Source: an uncultured Ignavibacteria bacterium (GTDB taxonomy: Bacteria > Bacteroidota > Ignavibacteria > Ch128b). Taken from it: a stretch of DNA of 49,450 nt. A model generated the notes under the pieces. That model searched no databases, was not told the origin of the DNA, and saw nothing but the letters and a program-made list of their open reading frames with translations. The position numbers were made by a program, and so were the translations under genes. The stretch covers positions 1 to 49,450 of the forward strand of contig CALDZP010000024.1 of assembly GCA_937944105.1 (NCBI GenBank), in the 5' to 3' direction. Shown in pieces: positions 1-9,392 of the stretch; the stretch's first letter is position 1; each line of letters starts with the position of its first letter.

Positions 1-162
1 ATACAGGAACTGCTTGGTCACAAACACTTATCAACAACTCAGATTTATAATCACATCAATCACGTGTCGGTAAAGAAAAAAAGAGTCCGTTTGATAGTTT
101 ATAAAAACAAAAGCCGTAGAACAAAGTCTACAGCTTTTAAATTTTTAATTCATTATTTATGA
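1..162 (+). CDS. C-terminal end of a tyrosine recombinase (XerC/XerD-like), truncated by the window edge
   Basis: The frame is open from the first base and begins IQELLGHKHLSTTQIYNHI. This is the hallmark C-terminal segment of tyrosine recombinases: LLGH with the catalytic His, then the nucleophilic Tyr at fragment residue 16. The catalytic domain proper lies upstream of the window. After the Tyr, the tail is unusually basic, and the last 18 or so codons run through a terminator-like hairpin (109-138). The true stop may therefore be earlier, or there may be a frameshift in the A-rich tract near 73-82. Whether this is a housekeeping Xer protein or an integrase of a mobile element cannot be told from 54 codons. 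Confidence 0.65.
   Translation: MQELLGHKHLSTTQIYNHINHVSVKKKRVRLIVYKNKSRRTKSTAFKFLIHYL
109..145. terminator. Bidirectional rho-independent terminator between the recombinase tail and katG
   Basis: An inverted repeat, AAAAGC-C-GTAGA (109-120) and TCTAC-A-GCTTTT (127-138), has a 6-nt loop and one mismatch. It is followed by T-rich sequence on the plus strand and preceded by A-rich sequence that acts as a U-tract on the minus strand. It lies where the converging recombinase and katG transcripts would both end. Confidence 0.5.
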
Positions 163-194
163 ACGTCGTAAGTAGGTTCAAATGTGATTAAATA

Positions 195-2405
<2,211 letters not shown>

Positions 2406-2522
2406 TTAATTTTCATTTACTAAAAAATATCACCGATAAAATTTTTTCATCTTTTATTAAAAATTGTGATGTAATTTCAACATAATAGAATCATAAGTCA
2501 AATCAATAATTTTTATTTTTGT

Positions 2523-2537
2523 ATAGATAAATTCTAT
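2523..2537. promoter_or_regulatory. Candidate OxyR half-operator in the katG/oxyR intergenic region
   Basis: The 157-bp divergent intergenic region holds ATAG-N7-CTAT, the outer half-site pattern of the classical OxyR operator (one inner position deviates). It lies 7 bp before the oxyR start codon and overlaps a TATAAT hexamer (2535-2540), a position suited to autorepression. A well-formed second half-site in helical phase was not found; only an ATAG at 2485-2488 is nearby. The katG promoter was not identified with confidence. Assignment rests on motif match plus context. Confidence 0.4.
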
Positions 2538-2544
2538 AATAAAG

Positions 2545-3486
2545 ATGACCCTTACTCAGTTAGAATATTTATTAGCAGTTGAGAAATATGGAAGTTTCAC
2601 TGAAGCTGCAAATAAATGTTTTGTGACTCAGCCAACTTTGAGTATGCAAATTCAAAAGCTTGAAGAAGAACTTGGTGTAATAATTTTTAGAAGGGAAAAG
2701 CAACCTATTGTACCAACAGAAATTGGTAAAAAAATAATTCAACAGGCAAAACAAATATTAAAGGAGAAGGAACGACTCCATGTTATTCTTCAGGTTGAAA
2801 GAGGTGAATTCGCAGGGACATTACGAATAGCTGTAATACCTACAATATCCTCTTATTTGATACCAATGTTCTTAAGTAATTTCACAAAAAAATATCCAAA
2901 CGTGGAATTAGTAATAGATGAAGTTACAACTGATGAAGTAATATCAGGTTTAGAAAAAAATAATTTTGATTTAGGAATAATTGCACTACGTTCAAATAAT
3001 GGAAATTTATTAACAGAAACATTGTATTATGAACCATTTGTTGCTTTCCTTCCTCCAGATCATAAATTGATTAAGAAAGATAAAATTAATATAGAAGATT
3101 TGAATGTTAATGATTTTTTACTCCTTAAAGAAGGGCATTGCCTGAGAGAACAAATTCTTTCTGTATGTAAAAGTAATAAATATGATTGGATTGAAAAAAG
3201 CAATAAAGTTGTTTTTGAGAGTGGTAATCTTGATACTATAATAAAACTCGTTGAACAAAAATTTGGGATGACTTTATTGCCATATCTTACTTTGCAATAT
3301 ATTAAAGAAAAGAAGAAATTAAATTTAATTAGAAAATTCAACAATCCAGTACCTAAAAGAGAAGTTGGATTTATTTATACAGATACATTTGTAAAAACTC
3401 ATTTGCTCAAAGCATTAAAAGAAGAAATCTTAAAAGTAATCCCAGATGAATTAAAGGAAAATAAGAGTGGGCTTGTAATTCATTAG
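2545..3486 (+). CDS. oxyR: OxyR-type LysR-family peroxide sensor/regulator
   Basis: LysR-type transcription factor of 313 aa with an N-terminal winged helix-turn-helix (residues 1-60, with FTEAANKCFVTQPTLSMQIQ) and a periplasmic-binding-protein-like effector domain (about 93-300). Two cysteines, Cys199 and Cys208 in EGHCLREQILSVC, have exactly the spacing and even numbering of the E. coli OxyR redox pair, which forms the activating disulfide on H2O2 exposure. This separates it from generic LysR proteins. It is divergent from katG, its likely target. No clear Shine-Dalgarno precedes the ATG, and a TATAAT hexamer ends 4 nt upstream, so the transcript could be leaderless (inference). Confidence 0.93.
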   Translation: MTLTQLEYLLAVEKYGSFTEAANKCFVTQPTLSMQIQKLEEELGVIIFRREKQPIVPTEIGKKIIQQAKQILKEKERLHVILQVERGEFAGTLRIAVIPTISSYLIPMFLSNFTKKYPNVELVIDEVTTDEVISGLEKNNFDLGIIALRSNNGNLLTETLYYEPFVAFLPPDHKLIKKDKINIEDLNVNDFLLLKEGHCLREQILSVCKSNKYDWIEKSNKVVFESGNLDTIIKLVEQKFGMTLLPYLTLQYIKEKKKLNLIRKFNNPVPKREVGFIYTDTFVKTHLLKALKEEILKVIPDELKENKSGLVIH

Positions 3487-3753
3487 ACGAGAAATTTATT
3501 CGATTAAAAATTTATTTTAATTTTTGAAGTTATAAATTCAAAGATGAATTTTATTTTTCAACGATCTCCAAGGGCCACCAACAAGCAAACTAATTTTTAT
3601 TTCATTCTTTTAGAAAATCCATCTTATAATATGCCAATAGATTTTCATCAAATGAACCTAAATATTAAGTTATGATTTTATTTTTACAAAAATTATATTA
3701 AGGGTAGCTTATATCCAAATCCATTTATAATCAAATACAAAAAAGGAGGTTTT

Positions 3754-6750
3754 ATGAATATTATTAAAGTATTTACAACTTTCTTTTTACTGATTTCTAT
3801 ACTCTATGCTCAACCTGGTACCGTAGCTTTAAAACAAGCAGATGGCACTTTGATTAGTACTCACTCTACTTTGAGTGAAGCCTATAATGCTATTCCTTCT
3901 ACTATCAGCATGGGATACTTAATAGAGTTTTTACCTGGATATAATGCATCATCAGAAATATTTCCTATTATATTACAAGCTAAAATTGGTGCTAGCGAGA
4001 CAAATAGAATTTACATCCGACCGGCTGCCAATAATACTTCTGTTGAAATAGTTGGTAACCTGGCACAACCAATAATACGTCTTGATGATGCAGATTATCT
4101 AACCTTTGACGGAAGACCCGGTGGAATTGGAAATCAAATTGCTATGAAAATCGAAAATCAATATTCCGGATCAGGTGCTCATACAATTCAATTAATAAAT
4201 GGAGCAACATACAACATCTTTCAATATTTACATGTTAAAGGTGGATCAGTTAATACTGCAGGTCCAAGGAATTTTGACATTAGTACATCGGCAAATAATC
4301 CATCGGGAAATTCCTATAACATTTTCCGCTTCTTAAAAGTTGAAGGTTCACGTTCAGGTTTTGGTTTTGCAGGGACTGCTGCCAATCCAAATGCTGATAA
4401 TGTAATTCAGAATTGTGAAATCTTTAATTTCGGTTATGCTGGTGTATGGTTCTCCTCTCAGACAAGAGGTGGCGTTATTGAAGAATGTGAAATTTATCAA
4501 ACTCAAGGTTCTAACTCCACAATTGTAAGTGGAATTATTACAGGAACAACTTCTATTGGTGACATTTTAATCCGAAAAAATAAAATTTATGGGTTACAAA
4601 CAGCAGCAACATCTGCTTCATCTATACGAGGTATATTTGTAACTCCTGCTACAGGTTCCACTTACAAAATTGAGAATAATTTTATCGCTATGAATTTATC
4701 AGGAGGTTCTAATATTTCAGCTTTCTACGGTATTCATTTTGCAGGTTCAAATCAATTTTCTACATATGTTTATTATAATTCAATCTATGTCGGTGGCGTT
4801 CAAATTGGTGGTGGAACTGCAGGGAATGTAGTTTCAGCAGGAATTTTATTTGCAAATACAAATGCTGGTTCTTATTTCGAGTCGAAAAATAATATTTGTG
4901 TAAATACACGATCAAGTACTTACGGAGTTTTACATTTAGCAAATCATATATCAAATGTTGCAGCAAATTTAAATGTAAATTACAACTCATATTTCGTTCC
5001 ATCACAACAATATTCATATAATGCCGGCTGGGGAACAAGTTATTTCACTGACCTCAGTCAATATCAATCTACTGCAGCACCAAATGAATCAAATACTAAA
5101 TTTAATCAAGTCTATTTTATTTCAGAAACTGATTTACATTTAACTGGTTCTTCAATTGGTGATTCTGATTTGATCGGAACACCTATTGCAGGCATAACAA
5201 CAGATATAGATGGTGATCTAAGAGATCCCAATAATCCTTATAAAGGTGCCGACGAACCAGTGGTTCAAACTCAAATTGGTTGGTGCAATCTACAGTGGCC
5301 TCCATCGGCAAATATTAATCAGGGTGATTCCGTAAGAGTATATGCTCAAATTTGGATTGATGGAATTACACCTTCTCCAGGTCCTGCTTCTGGTGTTCAA
5401 GCATGGATAGGAGTGAACACCGAAAACACAAATCCGTCTACCTGGACTAATTGGTATCCTGCTGTATTCAATGTTGATGTTGGAAACAACGATGAATATA
5501 TGGCTGACATAGGTTCCGATTTTCAACCAGGAACTTATTATTACGCTAGCAAATTCCAATATGGTTCCCAGGTAAAGTATGGAGGTTATAATCAAAGCGG
5601 CGGTGGATTTTGGGATGGACAAAATAATGTTTCTGGTGTTTTAATTATAAATGCTTTACCAACAAATGTTTCTTTACATGTTGATTCACTGTGGAATATT
5701 GTTTCTGTACCTGGCATTCCATCAAATTCAAATAAAGATTCCTTATTCCCAGGCAATATTTCAAATGCATTCTGGTTTGATGGCTCTGGTTATATTGTTG
5801 AAAACGATTTGAGTAAAGGAAAAGGATATTGGTTAAAATTTAATCAATCTCAAGATATTACAATCCCGGTTGTTATTTCAAATACTCTTAATGTTAATGT
5901 AAATCAAGGCTGGAATTTGATCGGCACAATACATACTGATATTTCCGTTTCAAATGTAAATTCAAATCCGCCAAACATAATTGTTTCACCATTTTACGGT
6001 TATGAAAGAAGATACTACCAGACAAACACTTTAAAAGTAGGTAAAGGTTACTGGGTTAAAACAAATCAAGCTGGAACACTTACATTATCATTATTGGCAA
6101 AAAATAATAATCCAAACTTTACAGAAAATCTTAATAAAGAATGGCCAACTTTGAGTTTCATTTCTGAAGATGGCTTAGAACAAACGCTATATTTCGGAAA
6201 TGAAATGAATAAAAATACTTATGAATTACCTCCTTCTCCTCCAATTGGATCATTTGATGTTAGGTTTATTGATAACAAATTTGTTTCAGACTTGATACAA
6301 AAACCAAAAGAAATTTTAATTAACTCACACTCAAAAACAATTCGTGTAATCGCTAAAGGGCTTGATTTCATTTTGTTTGAAAATATAAATGATAATCAGG
6401 ATAAACAAATTATCGAAAATGGAAAAGAAAAAGTACTGAGCGTCAATTCTACTAAAATGATTAAAGTCGAACCAATTCTAAATGTTCTTGAATACAAATT
6501 AATGCAAAATTATCCTAACCCGTTTAATTCGCAGACACGAATATTCTTTTCATTATCCAAAGATGAGTTTGTTCAGCTTAAATTGTTTAATGTATTGGGA
6601 CAAGAAATACGAACATTGCTAAATGAAAATAGATCTAGAGGTATCCACTATTTAGATGTTGATTTAAGTGATTTACCAACTGGTGTTTACATTTACAAAA
6701 TTTCTGCTGGTAATTTTGTAGATAGTAAAAAACTTATACTTGTAAAGTAA
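3754..6750 (+). CDS. Large exported protein with T9SS C-terminal sorting domain
   Basis: A 998-aa secreted protein. A hydrophobic signal peptide (residues 1-19, cleavage likely after ILYAQ) is followed by a long Asn/Gly/Ser-rich region (about 60-480) with the look of a right-handed parallel beta-helix. A probable beta-sandwich module (about 500-630) follows, then a repeated pattern with GWNLIG and GKGYW elements (about 635-780). The last 90 residues, starting near NYPNPFN and ending in KKLILVK, form a type A T9SS sorting domain, so export across the outer membrane and surface attachment or release are expected. A strong Shine-Dalgarno AAGGAGG precedes the ATG. The substrate is unknown; beta-helices often act on or bind polysaccharides, but no catalytic motif could be recognised. 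Confidence 0.85.
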   Translation: MNIIKVFTTFFLLISILYAQPGTVALKQADGTLISTHSTLSEAYNAIPSTISMGYLIEFLPGYNASSEIFPIILQAKIGASETNRIYIRPAANNTSVEIVGNLAQPIIRLDDADYLTFDGRPGGIGNQIAMKIENQYSGSGAHTIQLINGATYNIFQYLHVKGGSVNTAGPRNFDISTSANNPSGNSYNIFRFLKVEGSRSGFGFAGTAANPNADNVIQNCEIFNFGYAGVWFSSQTRGGVIEECEIYQTQGSNSTIVSGIITGTTSIGDILIRKNKIYGLQTAATSASSIRGIFVTPATGSTYKIENNFIAMNLSGGSNISAFYGIHFAGSNQFSTYVYYNSIYVGGVQIGGGTAGNVVSAGILFANTNAGSYFESKNNICVNTRSSTYGVLHLANHISNVAANLNVNYNSYFVPSQQYSYNAGWGTSYFTDLSQYQSTAAPNESNTKFNQVYFISETDLHLTGSSIGDSDLIGTPIAGITTDIDGDLRDPNNPYKGADEPVVQTQIGWCNLQWPPSANINQGDSVRVYAQIWIDGITPSPGPASGVQAWIGVNTENTNPSTWTNWYPAVFNVDVGNNDEYMADIGSDFQPGTYYYASKFQYGSQVKYGGYNQSGGGFWDGQNNVSGVLIINALPTNVSLHVDSLWNIVSVPGIPSNSNKDSLFPGNISNAFWFDGSGYIVENDLSKGKGYWLKFNQSQDITIPVVISNTLNVNVNQGWNLIGTIHTDISVSNVNSNPPNIIVSPFYGYERRYYQTNTLKVGKGYWVKTNQAGTLTLSLLAKNNNPNFTENLNKEWPTLSFISEDGLEQTLYFGNEMNKNTYELPPSPPIGSFDVRFIDNKFVSDLIQKPKEILINSHSKTIRVIAKGLDFILFENINDNQDKQIIENGKEKVLSVNSTKMIKVEPILNVLEYKLMQNYPNPFNSQTRIFFSLSKDEFVQLKLFNVLGQEIRTLLNENRSRGIHYLDVDLSDLPTGVYIYKISAGNFVDSKKLILVK

Positions 6751-6775
6751 TTTTTAGCAGGAACTAATTTTGTAG

Positions 6776-6820
6776 AGCAAGGGTGATATCAACAGCACCC
6801 TTGCTTTTAATTTTTTTATA
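6776..6820 (+). terminator. Rho-independent terminator after the T9SS protein gene
   Basis: A perfect 10-bp stem, AGCAAGGGTG (6776-6785) with CACCCTTGCT (6796-6805), has a 10-nt loop. A T-rich tract follows, 25 bp past the stop codon of the upstream gene. Confidence 0.85.
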
Positions 6821-6978
6821 AATTTTTCAGATCAGTTTTTAGATTATAAATATTTTGATTACTTGACGAAACGTATTATTAAATTGTTATTTCCCCGTGT
6901 TAGTCCACAATCAAATTTAATCATAAAATTTTTTTGATTGAATTCCTGAATGTATGTTCATTTTTAAATTCTGAAATA

Positions 6979-7053
6979 AAAAAAGCTCATAATTGTCTGA
7001 GCTCTTGGTTGCAGGGCCGACGACCCCCTGCGTGACAACAATTGATCAATTTT
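6979..7053 (-). repeat. Degenerate tRNA-Asp 3'-end copy with its terminator (distal copy)
   Basis: Read on the minus strand, this is TCACGCAGGGGGTCG fused directly to TCGGCCCTGCA (7010-7034), then the same GCTCA...TGAGC terminator hairpin (6984-7003) that follows the genuine tRNA-Asp gene at 7541-7614. The T-arm is deleted and several bases differ, so it cannot fold as a tRNA. It also shares the ACAATTGATCAATTT linker (7036-7050) with the region next to the real gene. The structure implies duplication of the tRNA 3' half plus downstream sequence. Confidence 0.75.
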
Positions 7054-7063
7054 TCGATCCCGA

Positions 7064-7115
7064 AATAAAAAAGCTCAGAATTGTCTGAGCTCTCGATTGC
7101 GGGGCCGACGAGACT
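7064..7115 (-). repeat. Second tRNA-Asp 3'-end copy with terminator, downstream of the GIY-YIG gene
   Basis: On the minus strand the copy reads AGTCTCGTCGGCCCCGCA, identical to the 3' end of the intact tRNA-Asp. It is followed by the terminator hairpin GAGCTCAGACAATTCTGAGC and a T-run, also identical to the tRNA terminator. The upstream half of this pseudo-tRNA is the 36-bp direct repeat at 7114-7149, where the T-arm is replaced by another hairpin. The terminator may serve the GIY-YIG gene. Confidence 0.75.
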
Positions 7116-7149
7116 TCCCGAATTTTATTCGGGACGACCTCCTGCGTGA
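7114..7149 (-). repeat. 36-bp direct repeat, copy 1 (overlaps the GIY-YIG stop)
   Basis: A perfect 36-bp match to 7441-7476, with a 327-bp offset. On the minus strand it consists of TCACGCAGGAGGTCG, which equals the anticodon-stem to variable-loop part of tRNA-Asp, then a hairpin TCCCGAATAAAATTCGGGA (7116-7134), then AG. It encodes the last residues, HAGGRPE, and the stop codon of the GIY-YIG protein. Confidence 0.9.
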
Positions 7150-7388
7150 TTTAAAAGTTCTTCTATATATTTCCTGCTTTTTTTTCTCTTTATCTCCCTT
7201 TCCCTTCTTAATGCTTCTGTTTTAGTTGCATAAGTTTCATAATATACTAACTTCCACGGTATACCTCTCTTCGTATATTTCCCCCATCCTTGATTATGTC
7301 TTTCCAATCTCCATTGAAGATCATCCTCTGTAACCCCAGTGTAATACCTATCAAGTCGTTTTGAATATATAATATACATGTGCCACAT
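7125..7388 (-). CDS. Small GIY-YIG endonuclease-like protein inside a tRNA-derived repeat array
   Basis: Single-domain GIY-YIG protein of 87 aa, of the UvrC N-terminal/YhbQ-like superfamily. Visible motifs are MYIIYSK with YYTGVT (the GIY...YIG pair), Arg in WRLERHN, and a conserved Glu region near RREREIKRKK. Family members cleave DNA with a metal-dependent active site; the target here is unknown. Start choice between Met1 and Met4 is uncertain and no strong Shine-Dalgarno is seen. The last seven codons (HAGGRPE) and stop lie in a 36-bp repeat derived from tRNA-Asp, and an identical repeat sits 52 bp upstream of the start. The ORF thus looks like cargo of a tiny tRNA-associated element rather than a housekeeping gene (inference). 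Confidence 0.8.
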   Translation of the reverse strand: MWHMYIIYSKRLDRYYTGVTEDDLQWRLERHNQGWGKYTKRGIPWKLVYYETYATKTEALRREREIKRKKSRKYIEELLNHAGGRPE

Positions 7389-7440
7389 AAATTACATAAA
7401 CATTTCTTTTTTAGTCTTTCTTTTCTTAGAGTTAACAAAT

Positions 7441-7476
7441 CTTCCCGAATTTTATTCGGGACGACCTCCTGCGTGA
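7441..7476 (-). repeat. 36-bp direct repeat, copy 2 (upstream of the GIY-YIG gene)
   Basis: Identical to 7114-7149, including the tRNA-Asp-derived TCACGCAGGAGGTCG and the CCCGAAT/ATTCGGG hairpin (7443-7461). Together the two copies bracket the GIY-YIG gene. The linker on its tRNA side contains ATTGATCAATT, also found beside the distal tRNA fragment. Confidence 0.9.
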
Positions 7477-7504
7477 CAACAATTGATCAATTTTTCAATC
7501 CCAA

Positions 7505-7533
7505 AATAAAAAAGCTCAGAATTGTCTGAGCTC
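7505..7533 (-). terminator. Rho-independent terminator of tRNA-Asp
   Basis: On the minus strand, GAGCTCAGACAATTCTGAGC followed by TTTTTTATTTT lies immediately 3' of the tRNA. Near-identical hairpins recur at 7064-7093 and 6984-7003 as part of the duplicated tRNA ends. Confidence 0.85.
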
Positions 7534-7540
7534 TCGATTG

Positions 7541-7614
7541 CGGGGCCGACGAGACTCGAACTCGCGACCTCCTGCGTGACAGGCAGGCGTTCTAACCAAC
7601 TGAACTACGACCCC
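7541..7614 (-). tRNA. tRNA-Asp (anticodon GTC)
   Basis: The 74-nt cloverleaf begins GGGGTCG and closes with CGGCCCC plus discriminator G. The D-loop region is AGTTCAGTTGGTTAGA, the anticodon stem-loop CCTGC-CTGTCAC-GCAGG gives anticodon GTC, and the T-arm is GCGAGTTCGAGTCTCG. The terminal CCA is not fully encoded (CAA follows). Its 3' half has been duplicated twice downstream, one copy flanking a GIY-YIG gene. Confidence 0.97.
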
Positions 7615-7750
7615 AATCTTTCAAGTTTAAGTATCAAAGTTTAGGATTTTAATTATTAAAAGCGATGCAATTTTACGAAATTTTGTAAATGAAATCAAAT
7701 CAATTTCTAACAAATAAATTTTCAGTGAATGAAAATTTTAAATAAAAATA

Positions 7751-7792
7751 AAGCCACGAACTTCAAATTAAATTTTGACAATTCGTGGCTAT
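7751..7792 (-). terminator. Rho-independent terminator after trpB2
   Basis: Stem AGCCACGAA (7752-7760) pairs with TTCGTGGCT (7782-7790) around a 21-nt AT-rich loop. On the minus strand it is followed by TTTATTTTTATTT, a few bases after the trpB2 stop codon. Confidence 0.8.
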
Positions 7793-7797
7793 CTATT

Positions 7798-9153
7798 TTA
7801 AACTACTGGTATTTGTTCCATGCTTTTCCTTAAAAGTTTATCGTCCAATTTGTTATTATTTAGTTTATTAGAAAGATAATCTTCATACGCTTGAAGATCA
7901 AAATTACCATGTCCACTTAAATTAAATGCTATCACTTTTGATTCACCTGATGCTTTGCATTTCATCGCTTCATCAATTGCAACTTTAACAGCATGGGTCG
8001 ATTCGGGTGCAGGAATGATTCCCTCAGTCTTTGCAAATATTAAACCCGCTTGAAAACATTCATTTTGCTCCACCGCAACTGCATCAATAAGTCCTTTTTC
8101 CTTTAATAAACTAACTGTCGGAGCCATACCATGATAACGCAATCCGCCTGCATGAATTTTAGGAGGAATAAAGGTGCTTCCTAATGTATGCATTTTTATC
8201 AAAGGTGTTAAATGAGCTGTATCGCCAAAATCATAAGCATATATTCCTTTAGTAAGACTTGGACATGCAGCAGGTTCAACTGCTATTACTTTATAATCTG
8301 ATTCTTTTCTTAACATTTCTCCAATGAAAGGGAAAGTAAATCCGCCAAAATTACTTCCGCCACCAACACAGGCTATTAAAACATCAGGTTTATCTCCCGC
8401 GAGTTCGAACTGTTTTCTACTTTCCAATCCAATAATGGTTTGATGTAACATTACATGATTTAAAACACTTCCCAGAGAATAATTAGTGTCATTATTAGTT
8501 GCTGCAACTTCTACTGCTTCACTAATTGCAATTCCTAGACTCCCAGGATGCTCAGGAAATTCACTTAAAATCATTTTACCAGAATTTGTTATATCACTTG
8601 GTGAGGGAATCACTTTTGCACCGTAGCTTTCCATCATAATTTTTCGATACGGTTTCTGATTATAACTAACTCTTACCATAAATACCTTTACCTCAAGATT
8701 GAACAACGCACCGGCAAATGCAAGAGCAGAACCCCATTGACCAGCTCCAGTTTCCGTTGTTAGTTTTTTAATACCAGCTATTTTATTGTAAAAAGCTTGT
8801 GCAATAGCAGTATTAGGTTTATGGCTTCCACTCGGGCTTGAACCTTCATATTTATAGTAGATCTTAGCTGGTGTATCTAGATATTTCTCCAGATTAATAG
8901 CTCTCACAAGAGGAGTTGGTCTCCAAATTTTATAGGCATCACGGACTTCATCTGGTATCTCAATAAATTTTTCTGTACTCATCTCTTGCAAAATCAAATC
9001 CATTGGAAAAAGCGCACTTAAGTCATCAGGTGAAATTGGTTTTTTAGTTGCAGGATGTAAAACTGGTGGCAAGGGCTCGGGCAAATCTGATAGTATGTTA
9101 TAGAAAAATTTTGGAATATCTGTTTCATTTAAAAGTATTTTTTTGGATTCCAT
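7798..9153 (-). CDS. trpB: Tryptophan synthase beta chain, TrpB2 (TrpB-like) class
   Basis: PLP-dependent fold type II enzyme of 451 aa, longer than classical TrpB (about 400) and typical of the TrpB2 subgroup, which condenses indole with serine and is often encoded away from trpA. The PLP lysine is Lys112 in [10 protein letters not shown], followed by the ETGAGQWG loop. A glycine-rich phosphate-binding stretch, [10 protein letters not shown], lies near residue 256. No trpA or other trp gene is nearby. It stands downstream of a hydantoinase gene, 239 bp apart, with its own AAGGAG Shine-Dalgarno and terminator, so it is probably its own unit. Indole salvage is a likely role (inference); a related serine/threonine deaminase-type activity is possible. 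Confidence 0.9.
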   Translation of the reverse strand: MESKKILLNETDIPKFFYNILSDLPEPLPPVLHPATKKPISPDDLSALFPMDLILQEMSTEKFIEIPDEVRDAYKIWRPTPLVRAINLEKYLDTPAKIYYKYEGSSPSGSHKPNTAIAQAFYNKIAGIKKLTTETGAGQWGSALAFAGALFNLEVKVFMVRVSYNQKPYRKIMMESYGAKVIPSPSDITNSGKMILSEFPEHPGSLGIAISEAVEVAATNNDTNYSLGSVLNHVMLHQTIIGLESRKQFELAGDKPDVLIACVGGGSNFGGFTFPFIGEMLRKESDYKVIAVEPAACPSLTKGIYAYDFGDTAHLTPLIKMHTLGSTFIPPKIHAGGLRYHGMAPTVSLLKEKGLIDAVAVEQNECFQAGLIFAKTEGIIPAPESTHAVKVAIDEAMKCKASGESKVIAFNLSGHGNFDLQAYEDYLSNKLNNNKLDDKLLRKSMEQIPVV

Positions 9154-9204
9154 AAATTACTCCTTCATTAATTTTTAATTGTTAGTTGAATAATATCAGA
9201 TAAG

Positions 9205-9280
9205 AATGTCGAGATGCGTCAGAGCGCAATTGTGGGTGATTTAGGCCTCAGGGTGAGGCCACCAGCAGTAAGAGAACCAA
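9205..9280. other. GC-richer hairpin-bearing insert in the trpB2 upstream region
   Basis: The 239-bp gap upstream of trpB2 is AT-rich except for this patch, which contains the perfect palindrome GGCCTCA-GGG-TGAGGCC (9244-9260) and the segment GAGATGCGTCAGAGCGCAAT. Composition and hairpin suggest a short interspersed repeat or its remnant, or a leader structure for trpB2. No T-run follows the stem in either direction, so it is not a standard terminator. No T-box specifier or antiterminator pattern was recognised. Confidence 0.35.
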
Positions 9281-9392
9281 TTTAATGGTTGGATAAATTT
9301 TACTAGAATATTCAGTGAATTCATAATTTCTAAATGACAAGATAAAAATTATGAAATAAAAATCAAGAGGTATTAAATTATAAAATATAAAA

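Noticed and set aside
7010-7149. Additional tRNA genes
   Set aside because: Both downstream copies lack the 5' half and have a lost or replaced T-arm, so they cannot form a functional tRNA.
7247-7438. 63-aa Cys-rich ORF overlapping the GIY-YIG gene
   Set aside because: It is another frame of the GIY-YIG gene; the GIY-YIG frame has recognisable family motifs while this one has none.
6979-7560. CRISPR array
   Set aside because: The repeats are few, unevenly spaced, clearly tRNA- and terminator-derived, and no cas gene is nearby.
9154-9392. Tryptophan T-box or trp attenuator before trpB2
   Set aside because: No leader peptide with Trp codons, specifier loop or antiterminator motif could be recognised.
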